In this document: positions 1 to 12,029 of the stretch, one piece after another
Layout: every line of letters starts with the position of its first letter
Numbering within the stretch: the stretch's first letter is position 1
Source of the DNA: Pocillopora verrucosa
Lineage: Eukaryota > Cnidaria > Anthozoa > Scleractinia > Pocilloporidae
Assembly: GCF_036669915.1 (NCBI RefSeq)
Contig: NC_089315.1
Location: 28,235,631 to 28,299,630, forward strand
DNA: 64,000 bases
Reading direction: 5' to 3'
Notes under the pieces: generated by a model
Seen by the model: the letters and a program-made list of their open reading frames with translations, nothing else
Databases searched by the model: none
Told to the model about the DNA's origin: nothing
Translations under genes and position numbers: made by a program

Positions 1-3000
1 TCATAGGTGTTCGCATCGAGCTGAAAAAGAAAATTTGTCAACAATATCTTGCACAGGGTTCATGCACGAAAGCGAAGGGTTTGTGTAAATTCTGGCACAT
101 TTGTAAAAGCTTTATCGAGGGAAAGTGTGAAGGAAACTGCCGTCGTTCGCACGATTTTTTCGACAACGACAACGTAGCGAAGACCAAAGACCTTAATATC
201 GAGATGCACCCGAATGGCACACTACGGAACATCATTGCCTGGAGTCTACCACAGGTCTGTCAGTTGTATTTTAGAGATAAATGCAAGTCGGATAAATGTC
301 CATATCTTCATATTTGCCCGAATATAGTGCGACAGTTGCCATGCGATTGTACGTTATCGCATAATTTGACTGAACTTGACAACAAGAAAATACTGAAGCA
401 GTATGACCTTGTGCCACACCAGTCGATGAAAACTGCTTTTGTTTGTAGCAGTATTTTAATCATGAAAGTGCAGAGGTGTTTTGATCTAGGTAAATTCACA
501 AGCGATGATACTACTGTTGAAAAGGCCTCATTTACACCATTAAAAAAATCAACAAACGGTGCCACTCAAAATAACGCAAACGAAAACAGTTCACAGCATG
601 GGACAAGTCAAGAGTCGAAATCGAGTGGAACAAAAGATTTTCACGTGAACTCAAAATACAAAGAGGTTCTTTATGATGACATGGAAGCGAGTTCGAAGAA
701 AAATGGACCAAAACCCGGTCAGAAGAAGTCAAAAAAAGGGCAAAAACAGAAGCGTATACCGAAAAACGTCAACAATTTGGCGAGTTGTGCAGATGCTTCA
801 GCAAGATCTCAGAAAAATCCCGGGTTTCTAAATATACACGAAGAGGAAGAAGAAGGCCACTCGAACTCATCTTCAGAAGACAACAAACCCTATTCTAAAA
901 GTTTCCTCTCTGCTAATCAAGGTGAATCGATTCATCAGATTCCAGAGTCGAAAATAAGTCACGAAAAGACTGGTAACGAAGTCAAATTTCGTCATCCTAA
1001 ACTCGTGTCAAATAAGAAACCTGAAGCGGATCCGTGTACCTCAAATGGCGCAGCCAAAGGTGGTGTTGTGGATGATGACCCGCCTGTTTTGCCCGTTGAT
1101 GATATCGGAAACGATTTTGTGAAGAATTGGGTCCTGGGTGTTGATGATTGTTCCTCTGAGTCCAGTCAAAGCCTTGGAAACTCTCAAATTGAAGAAAAAC
1201 CCGCGGAACGCAAGCGAAAGTTATCCATATCAAGTTCATGCAGCTCTGTTCCGGATCCACAAAAGAATACACCCTCTAAGAAGGCTGTCTTTGACTGCAT
1301 TCTGAAAGAATACAATGGTACTGTCTCCTTTCTTGATATCTCGAAAAGAAAAGACTTGTTTCCTGAAGGATGTGGAGATATTGCAGCGTGGTTTATAGCA
1401 AGGAAAGAAAGCTTTCTGCTTAGGGAAAGTAAAGACGGAACACTGAAAGTGGACGTTCTTTGTAAACGAGCAAAGTTATGTTTTAAACAGGATCATTGCT
1501 CCAAAGTGGGTTGCCCTTATCTACACGTGTGCCGAGATTACATCGCTGGTTTTTGTAGATTTGGCGGTAGATGCCAAAGAAACCATAGTTTTGAATACGA
1601 TGAAAGCAGAATGCACATTTCTAAACTTAAATTATCTGGGTTTAGCGAAGAACAGCTGCGTAACCTCGTTCAGCTGTCAATACCCCAAGTATGTCTGGAC
1701 TATAATGAAGGACACTGTGTGCTCGGAGAGAGTTGTTGGCAAATGCATATTTGCAAGGATATGATAAAGAAGAAGTGTTCAGATCGAGTCATTTGCAGTC
1801 TCAAGCATGAAGAAGCATTGTTGACGGCTCAAGCAAACACTGTGCTAAGTAGATATGGCCTGAAAGTCTGGGATGACAACGTTCAACCGATTTTGCGAAC
1901 CCTTCTCATCTGCGAGAGGAAATCTTCAGTTGACTCTACATCCCTTTTAAAAGACACTGTTTTAACAGCAGCTAGTCTGACATCGTCGAGCAGTGCAGTG
2001 GGCAGCCGAAAAGAGAAAAACCCGAGTGGTGCCATTCCTTATTCACTTGCATCCGTTTCTGTAGCCAGAACACCCAGCACTGTTTCAACGCCAAGTGGTT
2101 CGAGGACGTCAGAGGGAGCAGCTGGCGGCACAAAAGTGAGCGATCAGAATAGTAGTCCAATTCCTTTTACAGGTGCCGTTGTGAACAACAGTGAAGCATC
2201 CGAACGAAAAGTCTTTGAGTGCTTGTGCAAAGAATACAACTGCTCAGTTTCGTTTTCAGTGATTTCTAAACGCACTGATTTGTTCACTGCCGGATTCAAA
2301 GACGTGGAGTCTTGGTTTCGAAGAAGAAATGGGAGCTTTTTGATCTTAGAAAACCCAGATGGGGCAATTACAGAAGTAAGTGCCTTTTCCGCAAAGGTTC
2401 GACTCTGCTTCAGTTACAACGCCCCCTATGGAACTTGTGCAAAAGACAACTGCTCATTCCTGCACGTCTGCAGAGATTATATCACTGACTCCTGCGCCAA
2501 CGGAGCAACATGCCCACGGAACCATCAATTCCGCAACGAGAAGGATAAGGCTTTGCTGTCTAAGATCAACCTCGACAAGTTCACAGACGAGCAACTTCGC
2601 CGGCTTGTGCTGTTTTCGTCACCACTGATTTGCGTAGAGTACAACGATGGTATTTGTGATCGTGGCGATGCTTGTCCTAGAATTCACATGTGTGGCAACC
2701 ACTTGAAAAAGTGCTCCCGAGAAAGACATGGTTGTATCTTAGAGCATGAATCCGCAATGACCACTGACCACACCAAAGCAGTTCTCGAACGTTATCGTAT
2801 GGACCACTTAAAACCAGGCGCAGCAAAGAAGGCTATTTTGCTTTTTGACGACTTGGCAAAAAGTAGAGAAGCAGGTATGTTTCACTAAGAAAGCAAACTG
2901 GTTTCAGATTGTGCTCATGTATCCAGCAATATTTGTGATAAAGTATAGGTACAAAATTAAAATTGCTTTGATTTTATTCGGGAAGCTTTTTTTTTAATTT

Positions 3001-6000
3001 TATTTTTATTTTATTTTATAAACTAGGGTTTTAAAACTAATGTCTTTGGTCATAATTGGACAATACAAAGGTGTTTTGTTAGGATTAATCGATGATTCTG
3101 TGGCACTATCAGTCCCTAAATATGCTCAATTTCGTTTGCTCTCCCTATAGAGGTAAATGAAAAGTGATTCTTTTTTTTCCAAGGATAACGAAAAACGTGT
3201 CTCTCTCCCTCAGTCACACTGCTGTTTTTATCGTCGTCAGGTCATGTTCACACTGATCAACCAGATGCATATATCTGTTCAGATTTCCTTCTGGGAAAGT
3301 GTAAAAAGGGCATCAAGTGTTCTGAGCACCACTGCTCGTTGCCTTACCACTGGCAATACAGAGTCGAGAATAAAGGAGTCTGGAAGAGTTTTAGTGAGAC
3401 TGGTAATGAGAAGGTGGAGAAACTTTACTGTGACGCAATGATGAATGATTGCTCAGCCACTGGCTTCAAGCTGTCTTTCAAAAGGTAAGCCAAGGAGAGT
3501 CGTGTTTGAATACAGAGTATTTTGTAGAGGCAAACATAAATTGTTTATACAAGCTCAAGTCTAAAATTATGGGTTTACAAGCTCACTTCTTTGAAACCTC
3601 GATATTCCCTTATTCGTTGCTATCTGTTCTGGTAAATTGTGTTGGTATAATTTTTCATGATTGATTTATATGTATGGTTCTTTTTGAACCTCATTTATTC
3701 ACAAGACCTTTGTAGACAAGCCCCTCAAGTTTAGATTACGATTGATGATCTGGTTTAGATCATCTTTCCAAAAAGTGTTCTATTCTTGATGCAAATTCCT
3801 TATTAAAAGAAGCCCGCAATGAGGAATTTAACTTGATAAATAATGTACCCAAAATTTCATGATACTGAATTGGCACACAGATCGTAGTTAACTTAAAAAT
3901 CGATTTTTTTAAGTCATGGATTCCCTCTCTTGGATGAAGAGTATACCGTGCAGTTCCTGTTTGAAAATGAGCTGATGCTTGTGCAGACAGATTTTGAAGT
4001 CGTCGCAGACATTAGGCGGCTGTCCACAGAACCCTCCATCAATAATCCCATTAATCCTTTGGCTGCTGTGTGGACTTGGTACTGGAAGGACGAAAATGGC
4101 ATGTGGCTCGCGTATGGCTCAGACTACCTGGTAAGATTTTATGTGAGGTGCCATTTCTGGGTAACTATTACAAACATGTTTTAAAGAAGAAATAACAAGT
4201 AAAGGTAGTAATTAGCCATGCTTTTTAAGCTTCATGTTATGTTAGGAAACTGTTAAGTCATGGACGCGTTAATAAGCAAACGTTATTTCGTTCAAGTCAT
4301 TTGAAAAAAAAAAATGAAAACAGTTAAACAAGCAGTAAACACAATCAGAAAGCAGTAGATTAATTCATTGGAAATTTTTGTATATTTTCAGGGGAATGAT
4401 CTTCAGCGACCCATAGAAGAGGCATTCTTATCCCCCACATATTGCCATAAGTTTAAAATTGCCGAGCAAGACTATGTACTGGATTTCCATAAAATGGAAC
4501 AAGAAAATTTGAGGTATGGCACTAAACGACAAGTAAGGAGAAGACCTGGAGAATTTAGATCAGGCGCAGACATCCTGGAGATTCGAAGGTAATTTCAAGT
4601 GACAGTCAAAACTTTCCGCAACGGCCACTTCTGAGGCAAAGAAATTTAGAAAGGGTGCAACACAGCACATTTTTTGTAAGAAGGGTCAAACTATTTCTGA
4701 AGTTGTTAACATGTTTATTGCAGCATATTAATACGTAACACACTCAAAGTAATGTACTGAAGAGAAAGGAAACATTAATAAACCAAAGGATTGAAGCACA
4801 CTGTTTTATCACATTTTAAATACTTACTGCATGAAGAAAGCGATATGACCTTTCGGGGAGTAAGCCATGTTGCCCTGGTTAGGTGAGGGGTCAAACTTAG
4901 AGCTATCAATCTGGAGAATGTGGCAAAGCCAGGAACGCCAGGATATTGGAATATCTCGGAGCACTAGACTTTATCGAAACAGTCGCAGCTTGACTTAACA
5001 AAATGCTCTTTCTGGCAAAACGGAGTGCAAAATGGTGCGATAGTAGTGGTGGAACTCCCCAAAAAACTAGGGAAGTTTGGGTCAGGTTACAGATAACTTT
5101 AAAATTTTGGTAGGTACATTAATTGCGCTTGAGTGTTTTTTTTTTATGTCTGTCTTGCTTAAGTATTTTTTTTCAATTTTTCTCGCCCAAGGTCATCCAG
5201 GAAGGGAAAACCGATTACAAATGTATCAAATACTGAAAGGCCTAGCAACTGGGCTTCTATGCCATCTACTAAGCAGTACACACGTGTCACGTTAAGCACT
5301 GTATCATCTGAGTACAAAGAAGTGGAGAGGTTATTTAAAAGTTCAATCGAAAAAAGGGTCGTTATCCGTAGAATCCAGCGTGTGCAAAACTCTTTCATGT
5401 GGGAAAAGTATCAAAGGTATTATTTATTTATTTATATATATGTAGGAAATCTTTGTTTCGATTTTTCCGTCTTACAGTGCTCGATACATAAAAATAGAGC
5501 GTGATATGTACTGTGTTAGCGGGAAAAAACAAGGGGACTACGCTTTCATCCCGAAAAGCCTGTTTAGTTATTAAGGGGACAGGAGAAATCAAAATCAACT
5601 TTTTGTGCTATATTATTTCAACGTTTTCGTAAATAATAGAAAAGCTATTCACCTCAGTGTTGGTGGATTGTTTGAAACATTCTTATGTTGAAACATACTC
5701 TATCCTTCCGTGGAAATGGTCGTAATTGGGTATACGTAAAACGCTCTTTACCTGAAACCTTGTTTTTGTTTGTTTTTGAAAGGAAAAAGGAATATTTGTT
5801 GACGATGAAGACAGGCGGTCACAAGTTTTCCCCCTTGAACGAAAAGAAGTTGTTCCACGGAACCAGCCCCGATGCTGTAGACGCCATTTGTAAACAAAAC
5901 TTTGACTGGCGCTTAAACGGAAAGAACGCCACTGTTTATGGTGAAGGAAGTTATTTCGCTGTAAATGCCTCCTACAGCGATGCTTATGCAAAGAAAGACG

Positions 6001-6590
6001 CAAATTCGTCTCAATTCATATTCTTAGTCAAAGTCCTTGTTGGAACTTACACCAAAGGCGACTCCAGCTATCGAAGACCGCCTCCAAAACAACCATCCAA
6101 TCCTTCGAGTGACCTGTACGACTCTTGTGTGAACGACGAGTACAATCCAACCATATTTGTGGTGTTTGACACCGATCAGTTCTATCCAGAGTACATCATT
6201 GAGTATTCTGATGAAAGTAGAAGGTATTCCGGAGCTCGCGGAGCTGGCCCTCAGACAGGAGCGTATGCAGTACCTTCTTATAGCCGAGCTGCCCCATCTA
6301 CCAGCTCCTTTAATCCCACAAGTGGTTATTACTCATCTAGTAGTGTGGCATCGAGTAGTTATGGCTCAGCCTCTAACAGCTCGTCTAGTACACCGTACCG
6401 CAGCACAGGTACAAGCTACTATTCAGGTACGGCGAGCTCTCATAATACAACATATTCATCGCACATCTCAAGCACAAGAACATCAAGAAATTATTCTTCA
6501 TCAACGAATACTTCTAATGTGTCACACCACAGTTCAACTCCTAGCAGCTCCTCGAAATCTTCCAAAGAAAACAAGTGCTTGGTAATGTGA
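1..6590 (+). CDS. ZAP/PARP12-like CCCH-WWE-PARP protein (5' end outside window)
   Basis: Predicted mono-ADP-ribosyltransferase of the ZC3HAV1 (ZAP)/PARP12 family, expected to bind RNA through CCCH fingers. The frame is open from base 3, so the start lies upstream. Exons: <3-2874, 3241-3484 (acceptor at 3214 is equally in phase), 3914-4130, 4392-4588, 5201-5416, 5783-6590; phases agree at every join and about 1517 residues are visible. Exon 1 holds three modules, each normally a winged-helix-like segment plus four CCCH fingers: module 1 is partial (fingers about nt 36-370), module 2 starts near 1280 (fingers 1470-1815), module 3 near 2205 (fingers 2395-2760). Exon 2 adds finger 13 and opens WWE1. 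WWE2 spans exons 3-4 and includes RYGTKRQVRRRP. The catalytic domain in exon 6 shows FHGTSP, a GEGSYFA segment, YDSCVND and the final strand YPEYIIEY, as in the PARP7/11/12/14 mono-ART group. A Ser/Tyr/Thr-rich tail ends KENKCLVM. An introns-and-domains match to the minus-strand gene at 24808-17654 supports the model. Confidence 0.9.
6230..6587 (+). other. Ser/Tyr-rich C-terminal tail with CaaX box
   Basis: After the last catalytic strand the protein continues for about 120 residues rich in Ser, Thr, Tyr and Gly, with no domain that I recognise, and ends in Cys-Leu-Val-Met. Cys-aliphatic-aliphatic-Met is a textbook farnesylation motif. Human ZAP-L also ends in a CaaX box that places it on endosomal membranes, so the same role is inferred here. 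The minus-strand paralogue lacks both tail and motif. Confidence 0.75.
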
Positions 6591-9500
6591 CTTCAAAGAA
6601 GGAGAGAGTGTGTCTGCGTTTCGTACTAATGATGGATAATGCTATATTTGTTGAAGTAGGTTTTTGTAAAGGAGTTTCTGAATCTAGGAGCACTAACTGC
6701 AGACGTAAATTTCTTCGAAAAGTTCACCGCAGTTTTGAAGCATACACGTAATTGATTTGAGGACTGTTAAGTGGAAGTTACTTATGCTTTTCGGTGTCTG
6801 CCTTTATGACGTATGATTCAAATAGTTTCACATGTGGTGATGTAACTTCCTTTCCTACTAAGCTATTCAACAATTCTCTAAGTATGTAAACGGTTCAGTC
6901 GTATGATATGTGGATTTGTTTCTAGGTGCCGTTTTAAAAATTCGTTCACCAATGCCACTAGTGAACGTGGATCGGAAATTTGATGTGCAGATAGTGTCTT
7001 TGTAAAATGCAGCGGAGACAACAACCTCCTGCATTATGGATATTTGATCGCCCGATAGAAAAAAGTCCTGTTCGAAAACACGAAAAAAACAAGACAAAAT
7101 TCAAACACACACTGAAGTGCAAAAAAAAAAAAATAAATAAATAGAAACAACGGCAAACGAGAAAAAACTCTGAAAACAAGAACAAACTCAAGTTTAGAAG
7201 CAAAACAAAAAGTTAACAAACGAGACAAAACAAAAGTAGAGAAGCGCAGAAAGCTAGGAGTTAAACTCTTTAGAAGAGATAGGTGGGTTTGGGCTATTAG
7301 TTTAATCTCATTATATTCTTTTTTTTTTTTTTTCTTTGAAATTACGTAAAAATGCTTTACAGTTAAATGAATAGACGGGGTCGGGCACCTGTCTTTATCC
7401 CTGTTATCGTCAATTTAAATCATGTAATGATTCATGCAAGGGGGCAAGAAATAAGCAATATCTCACAAGCAGTAGAGTGTAGGGAATATGAGCAAACAAT
7501 ACTTCTACGTCGGTGAATCATCGCATGATCTGAACTAGATGGTAGCAAGGATCTAAACACGTTATCCAAGTACATATATCATTATTCACTAAGAGACCTC
7601 CCTGAATCGAAAAAGCTCTCTAGTCATATAGACTTATCGCTTAACTTGTGATGGTTTAAGCGGTTAGAAATACGGTTGTTAATGATCGTTTCGTCATTGA
7701 CAAGCTAAGACCAGCGTTAAGCTCAGGTACTTTATTCTTCAGAAATGGAAACATGAATGAGAACAAGAACATTGATGATGATAACGATAACGATGATGAG
7801 AATTACAGTGGTAGATGATTGTAATGATGATAAAAAAAAAGCAAATCAAAAAAATTCTTGATCAAAAAAGGAACAATAAGAGCAAAAATAATGATGATGA
7901 TGATGATGATGATGATGACGATGACGGTGACAGTGACGATGACCTCGAAAACTATGATAACGATGATGATAATGATGAGGTCGATGAGGATAACGTTGAG
8001 GATGACGAGGACGCTGACGATATCGATGACGATGACGATAAAAATGATGACGATGACGATAAAAATGATGACGATGACGATAAAAATGATGACGATGACA
8101 ATGACGTTGGTAATGAAAGATGTTAATCTTAATAATGTGAAATGAAACAAACAAAAAATAACAACATCAACTCAAAGAATGGTTTGGTAACCTCTATGAA
8201 AAAACTAAAGCGTTACTTTTCTCTGTCAAGGAAACCACACAACGTATTAACGCGGTTCTTAGCCCCACGATATTTTCAAAACAACTTACATACGTCGTCG
8301 TGGTCAGATAGAATTGTATTTGATATACCCTTCAAATTACCTTCGCCTTGCCGAAATAGAAAAGTCGTATTTGCGTGAGTGTTTCCTTCTATAGTGCAAA
8401 CGGGTGTAAGAAAACACATCCAGTGACACCATAGCTTGTTAAGCTAGTCCGTTTAACACAATTACTCTGATTTTTTAAATACTGTCCGAAGAGTATTCAA
8501 CCCAAAAGCTGTGAAGTGTAATGCCGAATTCAATGTTTTTCAGAATTATGTTAAATTTGTTTGCCATGAGCGTGGGCAGTTTACTGAGATGTAGTATGAA
8601 ATACCTTTGATTCGTTATGTGCACGGTTAAAGGGCCTAAAAATGGGAGTTAAATTAAGTTATTCTTGCAATTGAAATAAGTGTGGACTGATGTAAAATTA
8701 TTGAGCTCAAATAAATAATTCAAGGATTACACAATGCTTCTTCTTTTGTTCATTCATTCATCGATCTTTGAAATTATTACGCATCTTAAACTGCTTAGCT
8801 GCCTGGTTGAGTTTGGAGTTGCCCTATAGGGAAGATATTCAAACTTCTGAAAACACTGAAAACGTAATATTCCGTCCAGACTTAACATATTACCCTATTT
8901 ATTTGCTCATTTTGCGGCGACATAAGTGCGCAATTTAGACCTCATTCATAAATGGCGGCCAACTTTAATTTATGTAAATCTACGTTTCTGGTCTTGACAG
9001 CAAGTTTGAAAACAAAATAATTTCCACGTTAAAGCTAGGCTAGGGAGTTAATTTACATGTATGTACAAAAGAGAGAGGGCTATGTTCACACGCACACGCA
9101 CGCATACAAAAAGGTTTGTTATCAATTATATCTGAGAGGATTGCATGACACTTTCATTGTACAGTTAAGTCCAAAGTGTTCTAAAGGGGCACTTGGGATT
9201 CTTTGATTTTCCGCCGGTTTGCATTCATTTGAATAATTTTCGATGTCTCGGTCCTTGATTCATTGCGATTCTCGAACTTTCCGTTCTGTTTCCGTCGGTT
9301 TCTATTTTTTGCTAAGATAGTTTTCCTTTACGTTTTCATCTTCGCCTATCTTTTCCCTGGGGTCATCGATCTCCTCTCTTCAGATATAGTCCACCCACAT
9401 TCTTGGTGCGGTTTTGAGATATTTCTGTTCCTGTTTTCGTTTCAGAAACAATTGAAATTGCGTTCCTCAGTTGCTTCGCGTAATCGCAAAGAAAGACAGT

Positions 9501-9978
9501 CTTCCAAAACAGCTTCAAAAGTAGATAAAACTGGAATAGGTCAGTGAAATAAATATGTTTTCCCCTACAGTGGGTGCTTAACCTTTAAAGAAAGTAGTGA
9601 ATTTACCAGACTTTCAGGTAAACGAGTTAAGTTTCCCAGTCAACAGTAACGCAACTGGTTCAGGAGTTAATTCAGAAGCGATTTTATTAGTAAGGTAATG
9701 TAAAAATGAATAAAACTAGATTGGCCACTTCATTTCTATTCTCCTCAAACCAATCGTGGCATGTCCTTTCTGTTTCCTGATGGAAAACCCACCTTCTTTT
9801 CTTGCTTTTGAAAAGAAACCATTCAGGCCTGAAATTCTTGTATACTAAATGAACTTGCAATTGGAATATTTATTTAACACTTGAGAGCACAAAATAGGAA
9901 CGATCGTGAAAATTACAATTTGAGGAACTATTCATTGCACGATTTCTTTTGTAATTCTGGGGAACACGCTTATCATAA
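6591..9978. other. 3' flank and intergenic region
   Basis: No supported gene. The first few hundred bases are probably the 3'UTR of the PARP gene, with an A-rich stretch containing AATAAATAAATA near 7130. The only clear structure is the GAT-type repeat near 7.74-8.11 kb, listed separately. Confidence 0.5.
7740..8115. repeat. Degenerate GAT/GAC trinucleotide repeat
   Basis: Long run of GATGAT and GATGAC units on the plus strand, including three near-identical AAAATGATGACGATGACGAT blocks around 8040-8095. It makes an acidic Asp-rich reading frame on one strand and Ile/Val- or His-rich frames on the other. This is what a trinucleotide repeat produces by itself, so no protein is called. Confidence 0.85.
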
Positions 9979-10866
9979 ATGTCGAAAATTTCCCCTTGGC
10001 GACGAAATGGAGGAAATCACAGCTCCGAAAGCGAAGAGGAATCTTCTGAAACATTTTTAGGCATCAATTTGAATTTCACTTCGAATGGCAATTCTTCGGG
10101 AAAGATCGTAGGATTCCCTCCCATCACTGATGAATTGGATAAGAAAGGAAGCACACCTTGTATATCGTTTATGGACGAAGATTTAATGATAGATCACACA
10201 AAGAAAATGCCAGAACATATGAAACAGCGATGGAGAAGGGCTGCAATATGGGTGACGGTATTCTGCATTGTTGTATCTTTTATTATAACAATTGCTTCGT
10301 TTCGAGCCGCCGGGGCGTACGACAGCTCTTCTGCTCTCGCGCTCGCATTTGATTGTGCTAATGCTTTCTTATGCTCCTTCGTTGTTCTGTGGAGATTCAA
10401 GACAGCAAAGAACGGCAGTTTGGGGTATAAAAGAGAGAGAATATCCTGTCTTGTGTTTGCGACTTCTTTTATTGTCAGCGGAACTTTGACTGCGGGATTA
10501 TCAATCAAAAGAATTGTCGAGAAAGATCATCCCACCAAAACGTTTTGCATCGTGGCTGTTCTAAGCGTTGGTTGCTTTCTGTACACTTTGCTAGCCGTGA
10601 TGCAGTGTTACGTTTCTAAGAAACTTTTAAGTTCAGCGATGCTCGGGAGCTGTATAGACTCCGTGTTATCGGCTGCACTAATGTTTGGCCTTCTTATTAG
10701 TAACTGCGCCTTTTTACTTGTTCATACAGACTTGTGGTATCTAGACCATTCCATGGCAATTTTAGTTGCACTAGTGACAATACTTTGCGGCTTGCAAATT
10801 CTGGTGGAAGTGTTGTTTTATAAGAAACTTCCAATAGATATGATGCCATGTAAGGAATGCTATTAG
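9979..10866 (+). CDS. TMEM163-like multi-pass membrane protein
   Basis: Intronless 295-residue protein. Residues about 1-80 are polar and Ser/Glu-rich, then comes a basic WRRAAIWV segment and about six hydrophobic segments (near 88-110, 115-138, 150-172, 183-205, 217-240, 255-278). Two stretches match TMEM163, a vesicular zinc-binding/efflux protein related to cation diffusion facilitators: a LAFDCANAF...VVLWRF block around helix 2 and WYLDHSMAILVALVTIL near the end. Length is close to the vertebrate protein (about 289). In my recollection of vertebrate TMEM163 the helix-2 block has two metal-linked Asp residues four apart; here the first is kept and the second position is Ala. The start is the first ATG of an open frame preceded by stops. 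Absence of introns could be ancestral or reflect a retrocopy. Zinc transport is inferred from the family only. Confidence 0.7.
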   Translation: MSKISPWRRNGGNHSSESEEESSETFLGINLNFTSNGNSSGKIVGFPPITDELDKKGSTPCISFMDEDLMIDHTKKMPEHMKQRWRRAAIWVTVFCIVVSFIITIASFRAAGAYDSSSALALAFDCANAFLCSFVVLWRFKTAKNGSLGYKRERISCLVFATSFIVSGTLTAGLSIKRIVEKDHPTKTFCIVAVLSVGCFLYTLLAVMQCYVSKKLLSSAMLGSCIDSVLSAALMFGLLISNCAFLLVHTDLWYLDHSMAILVALVTILCGLQILVEVLFYKKLPIDMMPCKECY

Positions 10867-12029
10867 CGCCATAACTAAGTTATGCCCATATAAATTTATT
10901 TCTGTCTCTTAAACATATCAATCTGCTAAAATCTGCATAATAATTTATCAAGAGTAATCACTATATATCAGGACAGATATCATCCTCAATAATCCTTGCA
11001 CTTTTAAGTATTTGCCGAAGAAAGCTTCACTAGATGATAACTTTCTGTGTTACCATGTAGTCTTTTATCAGTTTTTTAAATTTGCAAAGTCTCCATTCAG
11101 GCGAGTTGGTATCCCGCTGTGCTGACGCATACTTTCCCTGAGAAAGAACCGGCATGCAGTGTGTTAATACATATATGTCCTCTTGTTGTTCTTCAATGGG
11201 GAGTTCGTGTGCCGGTCTTAGATAGCCTTTAGGGGTAGCAGCTAGCAACTTAATAATATATTGCAAGGTGCTGAAGCGAAAATTTTCCTTTTGAAAACTA
11301 ACTGATCATTAACATTTCCCGGTGCAAAATAACAATTAGTCATCAGAAACGCGAATTTAGCCGGTTGTCGTCAATTTCACGATTATGAAAGGAGAAAAAG
11401 AAGATTGAACGCTTTCCTGTTCGCATAAACTCCTGTCGTGAGGAAAAAGCCGTCAGTTTATGCGCCGCATGTTAATTAATTCGTCGGGCAAATCACTTTG
11501 ACACCCACTCCTCTTTTTTATATTTTCCATAATTTACCTTTGGGAGAGACCTCACGTTTGGAGCCTCGCTCCATAACTTGTTAGCAGAAATAATAAGATT
11601 AAAAGAGATGGAAAATTTGGTATGGATTAAAAAATTTCAACGAGTGCTTGTTTACATTCAAAGTAGCTAAATTTACTGTGACGACATTTTTAATTCTGTT
11701 TTTTTAATTCAGAGGATTCTCGAACGCGACCTTACATCAGCAACGCAATCAGCGCAAAAGGGAAACCATTGTTTAAAACTAGCAAAAAGATCAACATTTT
11801 CGAATGAAAAATTTCGAAAGCAGTGTGGGAAATCAGATAATCATTTAAAAAACCAGAATTAAGGAATTATAGACGTAATAGACGGAATAGCTTGCGAAGA
11901 GGGTACGTGCGAATGTTTTGCAAGCAAGAACATTCTTGACAAAAAGCAATATTATCATTTCCCGAGGCGAAGACTGCTCATGACAAAGGAAAAGCCACAT
12001 GATGATCATTACTTTTCGATTTGAACGTC
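10867..12029. other. Intergenic region
   Basis: AT-rich sequence between the TMEM163-like gene and the PARP pseudogene. I see no coding exon, RNA gene or recognisable repeat. Confidence 0.5.

Noticed and set aside
7815-8154. Asp-rich or His-rich small proteins
   Set aside because: They are frame by-products of a GAT/GAC trinucleotide repeat on both strands, with no signal peptide or splice context.
9263-9547. 94-codon open frame upstream of the TMEM163-like gene
   Set aside because: The N-terminal half is a Phe-rich translation of T-rich DNA and there is no conserved feature or splice support.
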